A stretch of 64,000 nt of DNA from Prinia subflava (lineage: Eukaryota; Chordata; Aves; Passeriformes; Cisticolidae): positions 23,807,300 through 23,871,299 of the forward strand of contig NC_086254.1 in assembly GCF_021018805.1 (NCBI RefSeq), in the 5' to 3' direction. A model generated the notes under the pieces. That model was given only the letters and a program-made list of their open reading frames with translations. It made no database searches and had not been told where the DNA came from. A program made the translations under genes and the position numbers. Positions 12,585-24,000 of this stretch are shown one piece after another (the stretch's first letter is position 1; each line of letters starts with the position of its first letter).

Positions 12585-13371
12585 AGGCGTGCAGGTGTCA
12601 GGGGTGCAGGTGTGGGGCACACAGGGGTGCAGTGTGCACGTGTCCAAGTGTGCAGGTGTGGGGCACACAGGGTGCAGTGTGCACGTGTCCAAGTGTGCAG
12701 GTGTGTGGGCACACAGGGGTGCAGTGTGGACGTGTCCAGGTGTGCAGGGGTCTGGGTGTCCGCATGTCCAGGTGTGCAGGTGTGTGGGCACACAGGGGTG
12801 CAGTGTGCACGTGTCCAGGTGTGCAGGTGTTGAGATGTCCCTGTGTACAGGTGTAAAGTGTGCAGCTGTCCAGGTGTGCAGATGAACAGATGTACAAGCG
12901 TCCATATGCCCATGTGTCCATGTGTCCAGGTGTCCATCTGTGGGTCCATGTGTCCATGTGTCCAGGTGTCCAGGTGCCCGTGTGTCCAGGTGTCCATGTG
13001 TCCATGTGTCCAGGTGTCCGTGTGTCCATGTGTCCAAGTGTCCATATGTCCGTGTGTCCAGGTGTCCATCTGTGGGTCCATGTGTCCGTGTGTCCGTGTG
13101 TCCAGGTGTCCAGGTGCCCGTGTGTCCAGGTGTCCATGTGTCCATGTGTCCATGTGTCCACATGTCCAAGTGTCCATATGTCATTGTGTCCACATGTCCA
13201 AGTGTCCATGTGTTCATGTGTCCAGGTGTCCATGTGTCCAGGTGTCCATGTGTCCAGGTGTCCATGTGTCCAGGTGTCCAGGTGTCCATGTGTCCATGTG
13301 TCCATGTGTCCAGGTGTCCAGGTGTCCATGTGTCCGTGTGTCCATATGTCCATGTGTCCATATGTCCAGGT
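12585..13371 (+). repeat. TG-rich octamer minisatellite
   Basis: From 12900 to 13371 the sequence is a nearly uninterrupted array of 8-bp units, CATGTGTC and CAGGTGTC, with occasional CATATGTC, CGTGTGTC and CATCTGTGGGTC. The left part (12585-12900) has longer, diverged units of the same theme with GGGCACACAGGGGTGCAG blocks. Because 8 is not a multiple of 3, all three frames on each strand spell the same cyclic octapeptide, which explains the long overlapping ORFs. More than 20 CAGGTG E-box cores are present by eye. Confidence 0.95.
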
Positions 13372-14317
13372 AAACACCACATGGCACAGCCCACTGCCAT
13401 AACTGTTAATTTTATGGCTATCTGCTATGTGGGGCTGTGTGGATTAAAACAATTAGTATTTACTTGGTGTATTTCTAATTCTGGATGGTTGGTGCCAGCT
13501 CGCGCTGCTCCTGGATTGCCCAAAGCCTGCTAAAATCCCAACAATTAATCCTTTATTGCCCAAAACACCAAATTCCAGCAGCACCATATGCAGAGCACTG
13601 CAGAGAGCTCCATATAGCATTGCCACTCCTGGCTGGGGGGAGGAGGGGGTGTGAAGTATTACAAAACAAATTATATCTGCTTCTTGGAGCACTCACAGGG
13701 AAAAATGTCATCCTCAAGTTCAAAAGTTTCTTCTGAGTAATGCTGAAAGCATTGTTTCTCCTCAGGGGGACTCTTCCAACCCTCAGGAAATGTCCCCAAA
13801 GAGTTTGGTACAGTGTATAGGGGTGTCAGAGCTAGTGACAAAAATTCCATGGAATTGCTTCAAGATTCTGTGATTTTTAAAGGGTTAAAGCAGGGACAAT
13901 GCGCGCTCACTGTGTTCAGACTCTCACTGTGTTTTTATAGGTAGCAGAAGTACCACACCATATTCTACACCAAACAACTCCTTCCTGGGCGGGTTTTTCC
14001 CCTGGCAGCAGGAATTCCATGGGGTGTGTTACCAGCTAGACTCGATTCCTTCCCGGAATCTCTTACACAGGGGGACAGCAGAGCAGCTAACCTGTGTATC
14101 TTATGGGAAATTGCAGCATTATTTACCCAGCACACTTTTGGTCAAGCTGGAATTGTGCATCATTAATTATTTGGAAGATTTAGGGGTTTGTTGTTGTTGC
14201 TGTTGTTTGTGGGCTTTTTGGGGTTTGTTTTTGTTTTTTTTTTTTAACCTGGTGAAAGTGAAAACTCAACAAATTCAATGAGAACATTTGGGGTCGTTCA
14301 TGTCTATGTCTGAACTG
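13372..14317. other. Intronic stretch, no gene seen
   Basis: Unique intron with a GT/T-rich simple patch at 14185-14245. No gene, no recognised element. Confidence 0.5.
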
Positions 14318-14767
14318 TCACATCCAGGAATTCCTGGGACACCTCCAGGGATGGGCACTCCAAACCTCCCTGGGCAGTTCCCATTCCTGAGCTCCCTTTC
14401 CATGGGGAAATTCCTGCTGCTGTCCACCCTGAGCCTCCCCTGGCCCAGCCTGAGGCCGTTCCCTCTCCTCCTGTCCCTGTTCCCTGGGAGCAGAGCCCGA
14501 CCCCCCCGGCTGTCCCCTCCTGTCAGGAGCTGTGCAGAGCCACAAGGTCCCCCCTGAGCCTCCTTTTCTCCAGCCTCAGCCCCTTCCCAGCTCCCTCAGC
14601 CCCTCCTGGGGCTCCAGACCCTTCCCCAGCTCCCTCAGCCCCTCCTGGGGCTCCAGACCCTTCCCAGCTCCGTTCCCTGCCCTGGACACGCTCCAGCCCC
14701 TCTTGCAGTGAGGGGTCAGGACTGGACACAGCACTCGAGGGGCCCCTCCCCAGTGCTCAGCACAGGA
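14318..14767 (-). mobile_element. CR1 LINE fragment with internal 38-bp duplication, minus orientation
   Basis: Landmarks of reverse-complement CR1 run in order: GGGACACCTCCAGGGATGGG, CCTGAGGCCGTTCCCTCTCC, TGAGCCTCCTTTTCTCCAG, GGACACGCTCCAGCCCC, CAGGACTGGACACAGCACTC. Inside, a 38-39 bp segment (14581-14618) is repeated at 14619-14657, with a partial third copy starting at 14658. This is the longest CR1 piece in the window. Confidence 0.9.
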
Positions 14768-15139
14768 ACCAAAAAGATAAAGTGGAAGTTTGTGGAAAAT
14801 GAATTAGTGCCACTAAAGGCTAAAATCGTCAGTATTTATCAAAAAGCAGCAGTGCAGCAGCAGGAAAAGCAGGCTGTCGATATTCCTGTGAGCTGCACTG
14901 GCCTGGGAGGTGACCACGCTGCAGGTGGAGCAGATCTGTGCCTGCCCAGTAAATACCAATTTATCAGCCCCCTTCCCATGGTCATTGCCACCCTGGAAAC
15001 GCAGCGCCTCTCCAACTCTCCCCTGGCAAAGGCAATTTTAAAACAAAGCAGAACAAAGAAAAATGTGTTCCTGATATAATTATGCCTTCTGCAACTTAAA
15101 TTCCAGGCACTCAGTTTCATCTCTTACTTAAATGTATCT
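14768..15139. other. Intronic stretch, no gene seen
   Basis: Unique sequence between the CR1 fragment and the AT-rich candidate element; nothing specific identified. Confidence 0.5.
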
Positions 15140-15720
15140 GTGTATTTTAATAGGAACATTCAGCTATGCTTTTATTAATGCAAAAACATTAAAGCACCAT
15201 CCCTGAATACTAAAGCCTTAAAGGGCCGTTTCAAACAGAACCTGTCATAAAATGTGCTCTCAAGCGTGTCCCCTTTAAGAGATTCAAGAATTAAATGTTC
15301 CCGTATGTGAATTTTATTTTGTACAGCACATTTGCTTTATGGCTACAATTAAGTTAGATGTGCCGATAACAATGTCTGCTTTCCATTTTAAATCGCACAT
15401 TTCAGACACTCTGCATTGTTTTATTATCTAATCCACATGCTTTTAATTGCAATTATGGTCCCTTATGAGTCCCTTGGGAGGGTATGATTGCAATTAAAAA
15501 TGTAATTTAAATGTTAATTAATTACATTCATTTTCTAAACTGGGAAAATTTCATTTATTATTTTCATGTGTTGTGCACTTATCCTAAATGCGTTACCTTC
15601 TAAATGTTTCTTTTTTTTTTTCAAATTAAGTGTTATGTTTATAAAACAGGGTGTTTAATACCCTTTAAAATTTTGTTAGGATGTTTATACAAATTATTAC
15701 TTTAAATTAATTGTTTCCAA
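15140..15720. promoter_or_regulatory. Candidate conserved regulatory element rich in homeodomain sites
   Basis: About 580 bp of unique, strongly AT-rich DNA. It contains the perfect 12-bp palindrome TAATTGCAATTA (15444-15455), a second TTGCAATTA near 15488, TTAATTAATTA (15514-15524) and the inverted pair AATGTAATT/AATTACATT (15499-15507 and 15520-15528). TTTAAAT and TTTATAAAA tracts are also present. Dense clustered homeodomain cores with no repeat signature are typical of developmental-gene non-coding elements. Conservation itself is not tested. Confidence 0.45.
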
Positions 15721-16722
15721 GCTCCATGCTCAATTTGTATTTGTCATGCAAGCCAGAATAGAATTGGGGTTTATCTTCAGCTCAAATTACTTTAACATGA
15801 GAACCAAAAAAGTTCATCAGCAGCCTGGACTGTTCCTGTGGGTACTCTTAGGCACTTTTTTGGGCAGAAGAGGATTTTTTGGGGTGGTTTCAGTGCGTTT
15901 GCTGATTTTCTTCTGTGATTCAGTTGGATCAGGGAAAGAGGCTGAGCTCTGCCGTCGGCAGCAGCAGCTCAAATCCCCGAGCAGCTTTTGCAACAAGTGC
16001 AACAGGCAGGGACAAGGAGCTGCTGCGGAGAGGAGGCAGAGAATCAGGAATGTGATTCTTTAGAAATGAGAAAATTAAAAACCATGTCACTACAAAAACA
16101 GTTATTTCTGTCACCTTCCATTTCAACATCAACCTGCAATCCCGGCAGCCAGGAAAATCAGCCCTTACATGGGAAACTGGGATTTTAGGGAATCTTCTGA
16201 CCTTAGGAGGCAAGGATTGATGCAAAATTATCAGATATATTCTGAATGCTGCGCAGCCAGTGTTACTGTGTCAGAAACCATCGGTATTCCAGTGTCTGGG
16301 ATATGAAAACTCCTTGGAATCTTCCGGGCACTGCCTGCCCTTGGTCACATCGGCACCTGCAGACCTGAGCCTGCACTCAGGGCCGTGCAGGAACCAAGTC
16401 AGGTAGTAAAGGTTTTGAGTCACTGGCCTCTGTAATTAAAAACTGATGAAAGATATCCTGATCCATCCTTTTAGCTTTGCAAAATATATTCTCATTATAA
16501 ATTTGCGGTCAGTCCATTAAAAAAAAAAAATTGAAACCGTAATTTATTTTCTCTGAGAGCATCACAGAACAAACTAATTAAGTCAGGAAAATTTGGAATT
16601 ATGATGTTCTGATAGATGAGCAGCTCCTCTGAAGAGGGAGATGAAGCTAAAGGATACAGCTGAAAGATTTTTATTTTAAATACTGCTGCCAGTTGTAGCT
16701 GTACAGACACTCCTTAAGCATT
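15721..16722. other. Intronic stretch, no gene seen
   Basis: Unique intron. T-rich and A-rich patches flank a small GC-richer block at 15830-16050. No gene or element identified. Confidence 0.5.
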
Positions 16723-16801
16723 AAAAAAAAAAGAGTCAAGTTCAACTAAACTGAAAAATATCTATTTTTTTCAGTTTAGTTGAACTTGACTCTTTTTTTT
16801 T
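16723..16801. repeat. Near-perfect foldback (inverted repeat), ~35-bp arms
   Basis: The left arm is ten A, then a 21-nt core beginning GAGTCAAGTTC at 16733-16753, then five A. The right arm is T7, the exact reverse complement of the core at 16772-16792, then nine T. The spacer is about 6-8 nt around TATCTA (16759-16764). The arms pair without mismatch over about 35 bp. Flanks outside 16723 and 16801 do not pair. No target-site duplication is obvious. Confidence 0.95.
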
Positions 16802-18030
16802 CAGTGGTGCAAGGCTGTTCACACAGCCTCTTGGATTGATTTAACTAATTGCTTAAGAATTAAAACCAGTATTTTGTGTTGGATCAGTGCTGAGGGTTGC
16901 AGGTTTCTCCCAGAGAATCCCAGGAGTGCAGGGCTCAGAGCTGTGGGTTGGACTGAGCATTCCCAGCCAGGTGCCACAGGAATCTCGCCCCGCCTGGAGG
17001 TGCCCGGGATGCCCGGGATGCCCGCGGTGTCCCCTCGGCACCTCCATCTGGGCTCCCCGCCTGCGCCGTCTGTGCCCCTCACCTTCCCCTGCCTTTGCTG
17101 CTCCTCGCAGTGCAAAACGCTGTGGAGGCAGTGCGGCTTTTGTGTCCTCAAATGGGGCGTTAAAACAGCAAAATAAAGGGAAGAAAAGAGAAAAAAATTA
17201 TAAAAACTCACCCTGCTTTTTTCATTTGTACCGTTAATAATAAGGAAATATTAATTAATTTATAACTAGTAGGGAAAGTCTCAGTCTGTTTTGCATCTTT
17301 GTGTAGAATTTTTTTCCCCCTCCTCTCCTCTCCCAAAACACAAATATTTCTGAAGTGCTAAAATCCTCTGAGTTTTTTAATTTTCATTGATCCTTGAATG
17401 CTCCAAAACCTCTTCTGTCCCGGTAATCCCGGTGACATCCAGGCTGCCAGGAAGTGCCACAGGACCCCACACATCCCTCCCGTGGGACACTGCCCCACTG
17501 CACCCAAACCTTCCCCTGCTCTGGGGCCTCCTTAGAGCTGCACAGCTCTGGAAGGTGCTGCATCCGTTTGGGATGCCGCAGCTCATTTTGTGATGAGGAG
17601 ATCAAAACAATTACCTGAGTCCTGATAACCCTCATTGACTATCTATTGAGAGAATCAGCTCCTAAATAAATTACTATTGTACTTTTAAAGCTGTGCGTGG
17701 CATGTCCTACTTACTGCGTGACCCAGATAATTTCCATAAATTAACCTCCTTTACCTTCCATTTCCTCTGCCATCCTGCTGTTACCTTCCCACAACTGCTC
17801 CATCACCAGCAACTCATCCACTGGATGGAGAAGACAGTGATGCTGTGCTGAGTCTTAAAGTGACATTAAGAACTTACCTGCCTAAGTGTTCATTTGCATC
17901 TTGCTCACTAGACTTGTCATAGAGCTGGGGAGATAATATATTATGAGATGTGTACTGAATTAGCTGTCAATTGTAGTGAAGCTCTCCCTTAACTGTGTGA
18001 GGAGAAAGCTCTTGAATGAGCCTCAATCTT
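16802..18030. other. Intronic stretch, no gene seen
   Basis: A GC-rich patch at 16960-17120 has a short 10-bp duplication, GCCCGGGATG twice at about 16999-17018. AT-rich DNA follows, then an octamer-type ATTTGCAT at 17892-17899. No gene. Confidence 0.5.
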
Positions 18031-18057
18031 GCCTTTTTTTTTTTTTTCTTTTTTCAG
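18031..18057 (+). other. Splice-acceptor-like polypyrimidine tract
   Basis: A 15-plus T run, then CTTTTTTCAG ending at 18057, followed by CTGAG. It scores by eye as a strong 3' splice site, but no coding frame or clear donor follows, so a cryptic or non-coding exon is only a possibility. Confidence 0.25.
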
Positions 18058-21000
18058 CTGAGATGTTTCATTTTAGTCACCCAACCCCAGCCAATTTTAT
18101 TAAGTCTGCTGTCAGCTGTGACCCCTGCTGAGGACTGGCAGGGCTGAAATAGTTATTGATGTCATTTGTGGCAGCTCCGGATCCCACTCCTGCTTAGGCA
18201 CCCAGGGCTCTGTTCCACAGCAGCAGCGCAGGGAAAACAGAGAAAAGCCACTCTGCATCCCCAGTGCTCTGTGCTGCTTCAGGCTGGGTGAGGGTGGGCA
18301 GGGGCTTTCCTTGGCAAGGTTTGGGTGGTCCGTGCGGGGCTGCAGGAGCAGCTGGAAGCACAGAGAACCTCGGTGCATTGGGAGCCTTGTCCGGGCAACG
18401 AGTCCCTGCTTGTGCCGATGTGGAGCCAGGGCTTCTCCACACCCACGGAGCATCACCTGGAGCTCCATTGCTGGTGTTTCCAGGGATTAGCTCGCCTTGG
18501 GGATTCCTCTGCTGTGCTGGACAAGCAAAAAGAGCGAGTCTCGTTGTCTTCCTTGGGTACAGCCCCTGCACATGCGTGCGGGGCTGGCACAGGGCAGAGG
18601 ACACAACCAGCATGAGCAGGCTGCAGCAAACTGGGGTTTGATGGAGGTGGGACAGTGCCAGCCTCCCTGGGCACCCCTGCCCCGTGGCTGGGATGGGGAT
18701 GGGTGCACCGTGTGCCTCAGGTACATGGGATGCCCTCACATCCTGCAGAGAAGGGTGGTGTGGAAAGGGAGCAGACCTCAGACCTGGAAACCCCAGCTGC
18801 AGCTGCCTGAGATCACAGTGTGTTATACTCTTGACACACCAAAGAAAAGTTTAAATCCTGGAAGAGTCATACTTTATCGTCAAGGTAACCAGAATAGGTT
18901 CACCAACAATTTACGTGGCTCTTAAGTCTATTTACATGCTTGTTTACTTGGCTTTTCTCTCAAAGGAACAAAGTAGTTACCTTAGCAACAACTGCCTCCT
19001 CGCAGGGTGCTCGGGCTGCCGAGCCGGGGAGGAGCCTCTGCCGGGAGCTCGCAGCCCCGTGGGCGCATCTGCCCGACCCCGGCCCGGCACTGCCGGGGTC
19101 TTTGGGTCTGGGCTGCGTTTGGCATCCCAGAGGAGCACGAGATGTGTCTGTGCCTCCTCAGCTTTGCTGGAGCTGTGCCAGGACAGTGCCAAGGCAGGGA
19201 TGTGTTGGGAAGGGAGGAGAGGGTGGCTCTTGGTCCATTTTGTGTACCAGATGTCACCAGGTGTCCCCAGACAGGACCTTTGCTCCAGTAACCGGCCCAC
19301 CTCTCCCTTGGGACCCTGCCTGTTGTGTCAGAAAGGTTAAACAGAGAGGAATGCTAGGATGGGATGTAGGGACACCCTGGGGTAAGGAGTCATGAGCTCT
19401 GCTTGTCCATGGGGAGACTTTGCTGCTTCTGTCTCCTCATCTGTTCCTGGAGTTTGTTCTCCATCAGCTTCTGCTCTGCTCAGCAGCGCGTGCAAAGAGC
19501 AGGGGCAGGTGAGATGCCAGCCATCCTCTTTCCTTCCTTGCTTTTCTTGCCACAGAAGATTCTGACCTGAACTGCTGCCTGGGCAAACTCCCAAAAGTTC
19601 AGCAAACTCAGTCACCACTCAGGCTGTTTGTGTCCTCGTTGTAGCAGTATTTATGAGAGAGTTGCTTCATCAAATATCCTCTTTTTATTTGCTTTCCTTT
19701 CTCATTTTATTTTAATTTGATAACTGCATAGAGACTTCAGTCTGACTGCAAGGCAACTCTTATTCTAGAAAATAATTCAATTTCCTTGAATGATGGAGGC
19801 CAGATTTTTGAGGGTAGTAACACATCTTGAGAAGAAATCCTAGTAGGATTTTCAAAAGAACCTCAGCAGATTAAAGCCCTGATTCATTTTTAACCTGCTT
19901 AAACACTTGTAAAATTGCTGCTAAGACTCTACCTGCACTTCAACCTTCCTACTTACCTTTGAAAACTTGCCCTTTTCTCAAATACATTCTCCCAACTCCC
20001 ATTTCTCAATTCCATTTCCACCTCTTTTCCCAAAATCCTCATGTGCCATCCATCTCCACTCTTGCTGTGCTCTTTAGAGGTTTTTAATAATGTGACTTGC
20101 ATTATTTTCATCCCTTTTAACGTTTTTATTCATTATATTACAGCTCTATACAAATCTAATTTATCTTGCTCTTCCTTTGGATCACAATCCCAACATGCCA
20201 TTGTCAGCTCGGTTCCTACAAAACAGGTCTGCTGCAGTATCCATCCTGCAATATTGCAATAATTAGTGAGTAATATCGATAATAATTGCTTTTTACAGTT
20301 TTTTAGCACTGAAATATTTTCCTCCCCTCGAGCCTGAGTGTGAGGCAGACTAATGGCCTGGTTTCTACAGAAAAAGACTTATAGACCTGGAGTTTCCAAG
20401 CCATTTTTCAGCCTCCTCCGGAGGGTGACAGGTATCCTTTAGTCCTGGGGAAAGCCTCCCGTCCAGCCTGGCGCTGTCCTGAGCCTCTCCATCAATTCCC
20501 TGGAGCTGGGAGCAGTGGGAAGAGGAGCTCCCTCCAGCAGTGCCGCCGTGCAGGGGCTCAGGGGCTGATGTGCAGTATCCCCTCACCGATATCCATTACC
20601 CAGCAGAGAGGTTGGGTGTCCTGAACAGAAAACTCTAGCAAATCTGCCAACTCCTCCACGTTTTGGGGTGAAGGGATTCCTCTGTTTGGCCTAATCTGTC
20701 GAGCAGAGCTAAAACCAAATTAAACCTGGCCTGTGCCTGTGCCTTGCCCCTGCTGTGAGCGCATTCCCCAGGCCCCGGGAGCGCTCCGAGCGCGCTCGGG
20801 TTCCTCAGCGCAGCTCCCGCCGCGGCTCTGGAGCTGGCAGCTGCTGCCTTTCCACCAGAAACACCCGGAGCTGAGGGGACATGTGCAGGGCATCCTGTGC
20901 CTCCTACCCTGCTTGTCATGTTCTTCATCCGAGGCAAGGCACCCAGCCAAGCAGAAAGCAGCCTAATCCCAGCACAGACTGAAACCTTTCGCAGAGGATC

Positions 21001-24000
21001 CCTGCAGAACAGAGCAGCCACCGGCGCTGCATGCAAGAGTGAAGCTCTGGAGACAGCAGGGTTTTTTCTGAAATCGTGTAGCAGGTTCTCTCCTGTTTCA
21101 CGCTGCCTCCGGGAGTGGGTGTGTTTACTTACTCAGGCACTAATGACAACCAATACTAAAAACCATTTCCCACCCAAAAACTTCAAGGGCTTAGCCAAAG
21201 CTATTTAAAAGTGACTCCCACTTTTCAGGATATCAGGGAAGTGAGTGGCCCCAGCTAAGGATTTGCTTCTGTGCCCAAACTCCATTAACTGCCAAGTCCC
21301 AGAGCCCCTCCTTTCCCACTCTTCATAAGATCTTACTATAAAAAGGGCTTTCCCTGAGCTGTGTCCCACTCACTCAGCCATGCGTGGCACTTCTCAGGGT
21401 ATCCTTCAGGATCACTTGGCTGATCTCCAGCTGCTCCTTTACTTTTGTTGCTTTATTCACACTTTCTCTTCTCTGGCTCATTTTCAGTTTGAAATTTCCA
21501 AAGCGCTTCTGAGCAAATCCAACCCCTTTGCCAGATCTTTCCCTCTGTAAGCTGGAGCTGGTGATGTGGCACAGAGGGACCCAGCAAAGCTGCACCTCAG
21601 CTGTGACACGGGTGGGATTCTGCTGCTGCAGCCTCCCAGGGATTCCCAGCCCGGCAGCTCTGCCCGGGGGTTACACCCTGCAGCTCGGCTGGATGTGGCC
21701 TGGGATGTGTTTAGGAGAGAGTTTGCTGGCAGACTCACCCTTGGAAAGCTGATTTTGTGCCTCGGATTCCCCTGTTGTAAGTTTTCTCTGTCAGCCTTTC
21801 CCTCTTTATGATCATTTTCCAGGGGAGTGGCTATTGCTGATGCTGCTTTGGAAATGAACATCACTGAAAATGCCCCTTCCACTGCAGGTGTGCACAATGG
21901 TGTGACACATTTTCTGTGCTTTACAAAGGTTTGAAACCTTTTCTATTCCTGTGATGAGCTCAGGCCAATTAGTAACCAAACCCCTTCTCATACGTGTATT
22001 TCCTTGTGTGCTTTCCTTTCACTGAGGCTGTACAGAAAGCCCAGGGTGGCCACTTGTGTCTGGAAGGAGCTCAGAAGTCATTATCCTCCTCCTAGTGCTG
22101 TGGGTGACTCTGTGGACAATTCTGTGTTTCCTTGTGTCCCTTGTTTTTTACTCCCTTGGCTGCACAGGCAGTCTGGAGATAATTCCTGTGTGACTTCCTC
22201 CCTTCACAAGTCACCTTCATCTCTTCATCCCTTGCTTTTTCCTGGCCAAAGGGTGTGGAAGAGGAGCAGTGGTGAGTGCTTCCAGGATGGCTCAGGAGAA
22301 GTTTCTGTGGCCAGCTGTTCAGCCTGACCTTCACCAAGCCATTTCCCTTGGCTCTGGCTCAGTCTCCCCATCTGCAAAGGGACGGAACATTTGCAGAGCA
22401 TTTTGCATTGTTCTTAATTCTTCATGGGGTCTGTGAAATGTGGTGAGCACTGAGATGCTATAAAAGTACAAAGTGTTCTTGTTATTATTAAACTCTGGAG
22501 GTGGAAGTAGCTGGCCCATAAGGTGTTTCCTCCATCAGTCCTTCAGTTTTCTGACCCAACACAGAATTGCCATTCTGCTTTTACAGAGGGTTAATGGGTG
22601 TGTTTTAAATAAACCCAAGAGCTGGAGGAGCTCCTTGCAAAGGAATGAAGCTGATGACATCTTAAATTTTTCTGATTTCTCCCAGTGTAAAGCAGAATTT
22701 CTCTGCACGGCGGTTCCCCAGCAGCTCTGCCAAAGTCACTTGCAATCGGCCCTGTCCTCTTACCCTCCAATAAACAGAAGACACAGGGCCACTATAATGG
22801 GCTGACAATACTTGCACACCCTGGGGTTTTGCTGCTCTCATGAAGGAAAAAAAAAAAAAAAAGAATGTCATGGACAAATGAATGTTGACAGTGGCCATAC
22901 CAAACAATTCAAGGAAAAATTGCAGTTTTATCCGTATTGCTGCTGCCTTTGTCAATACTTTAAAGATGGTTCTTATTTCAGAGCAGGTATTGATTGTGTA
23001 TAGGTTGGGCCCCCGGTTCCATTTGTCATTTCTGATATTATGGCGTGTTATCGTTTAAAGCTGTAATGGGAGAGGTGGCTGAGCTCAAAGCAAGCTGGTT
23101 GTCTGAGGCTTTGATAAATGGCTAGATGGTCTTCGTTTCTGCAGCAGTGAGCAGTTGGCTGCTATTTGCTTTACCTTTTATCCAAGAATAACTGTGTGAT
23201 AGGTTCTGGAAGTGAACAGTATCATTTTGTCAGATGTGGTTCAGAACTAGCCGGGTGGTCCTAGCAAAGCAGCTGAGGGATTTTTAACACCCGACAGGAT
23301 GTGAGCAAAGGCTCTGGATAAATCTGAAACAATTCTGGCTCCACATGGCTGCCTTGGTCGAAAAGTTCTCAGGGTTGTTTTTAAAGGTGAGAGGACAGGA
23401 AATGCTGGGGGCTGGGGTGGGGAGGGGTGGTGCTCTTAAAAGCAGTTCTATTCATATGGAAGGATCTGAGCAGAGAGATCAGAAGACAATAGGTGGATTA
23501 GATTTCTTTGATGAACTTACAAACTTGCAAATTTTTTACAGATCTAAATGAAAGGTCTGCTTTTCAGATGCAGCAAATGGCCGCACCCCAGGCTCTGCAG
23601 AGCAGGCTGTACAATGTGCTGGGAGGCTGCGGCACCGGGCAGGCAGGGAGGCAGCACACTCTGCATTCTTTCCCTCTGCATCACGTCCATTTCCCGGGGT
23701 TTTGGTAGTGCTTTTGTGAGATCGTGTTTGTTTGTCAAACTCACAGCGCAGGGTTGCTCTGGAGCTGGGTTCCACTGCAGTGGAATCACCAGGAGTCTGG
23801 AAATGGCCAATGCTCCCTTTCTCTGGAGCAGACACGGCCATGTCCTGCCTCTGCAGAACCCCTTCGATCACAGTTTGGTCACAAAACCAAGATGACACCT
23901 GTGGATGCTTCATGTCCTGATTCTCTGAGTCAGGCAGGTTTAATCTGAGTTTAGTGCAACACCAAGGTCTGCTTAAATTGCTAAACCTGTCCCAAGCCAA

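Noticed and set aside
12549..13400. 283-codon minus-strand ORF and similar long ORFs on both strands
   Set aside because: They are by-products of an 8-bp tandem repeat that keeps every frame open with the same octapeptide; no domain or gene structure.
18194..18739. 181-codon minus-strand ORF
   Set aside because: Low-complexity composition in a GC-rich patch with competing ORFs on the other strand; not recognisable.
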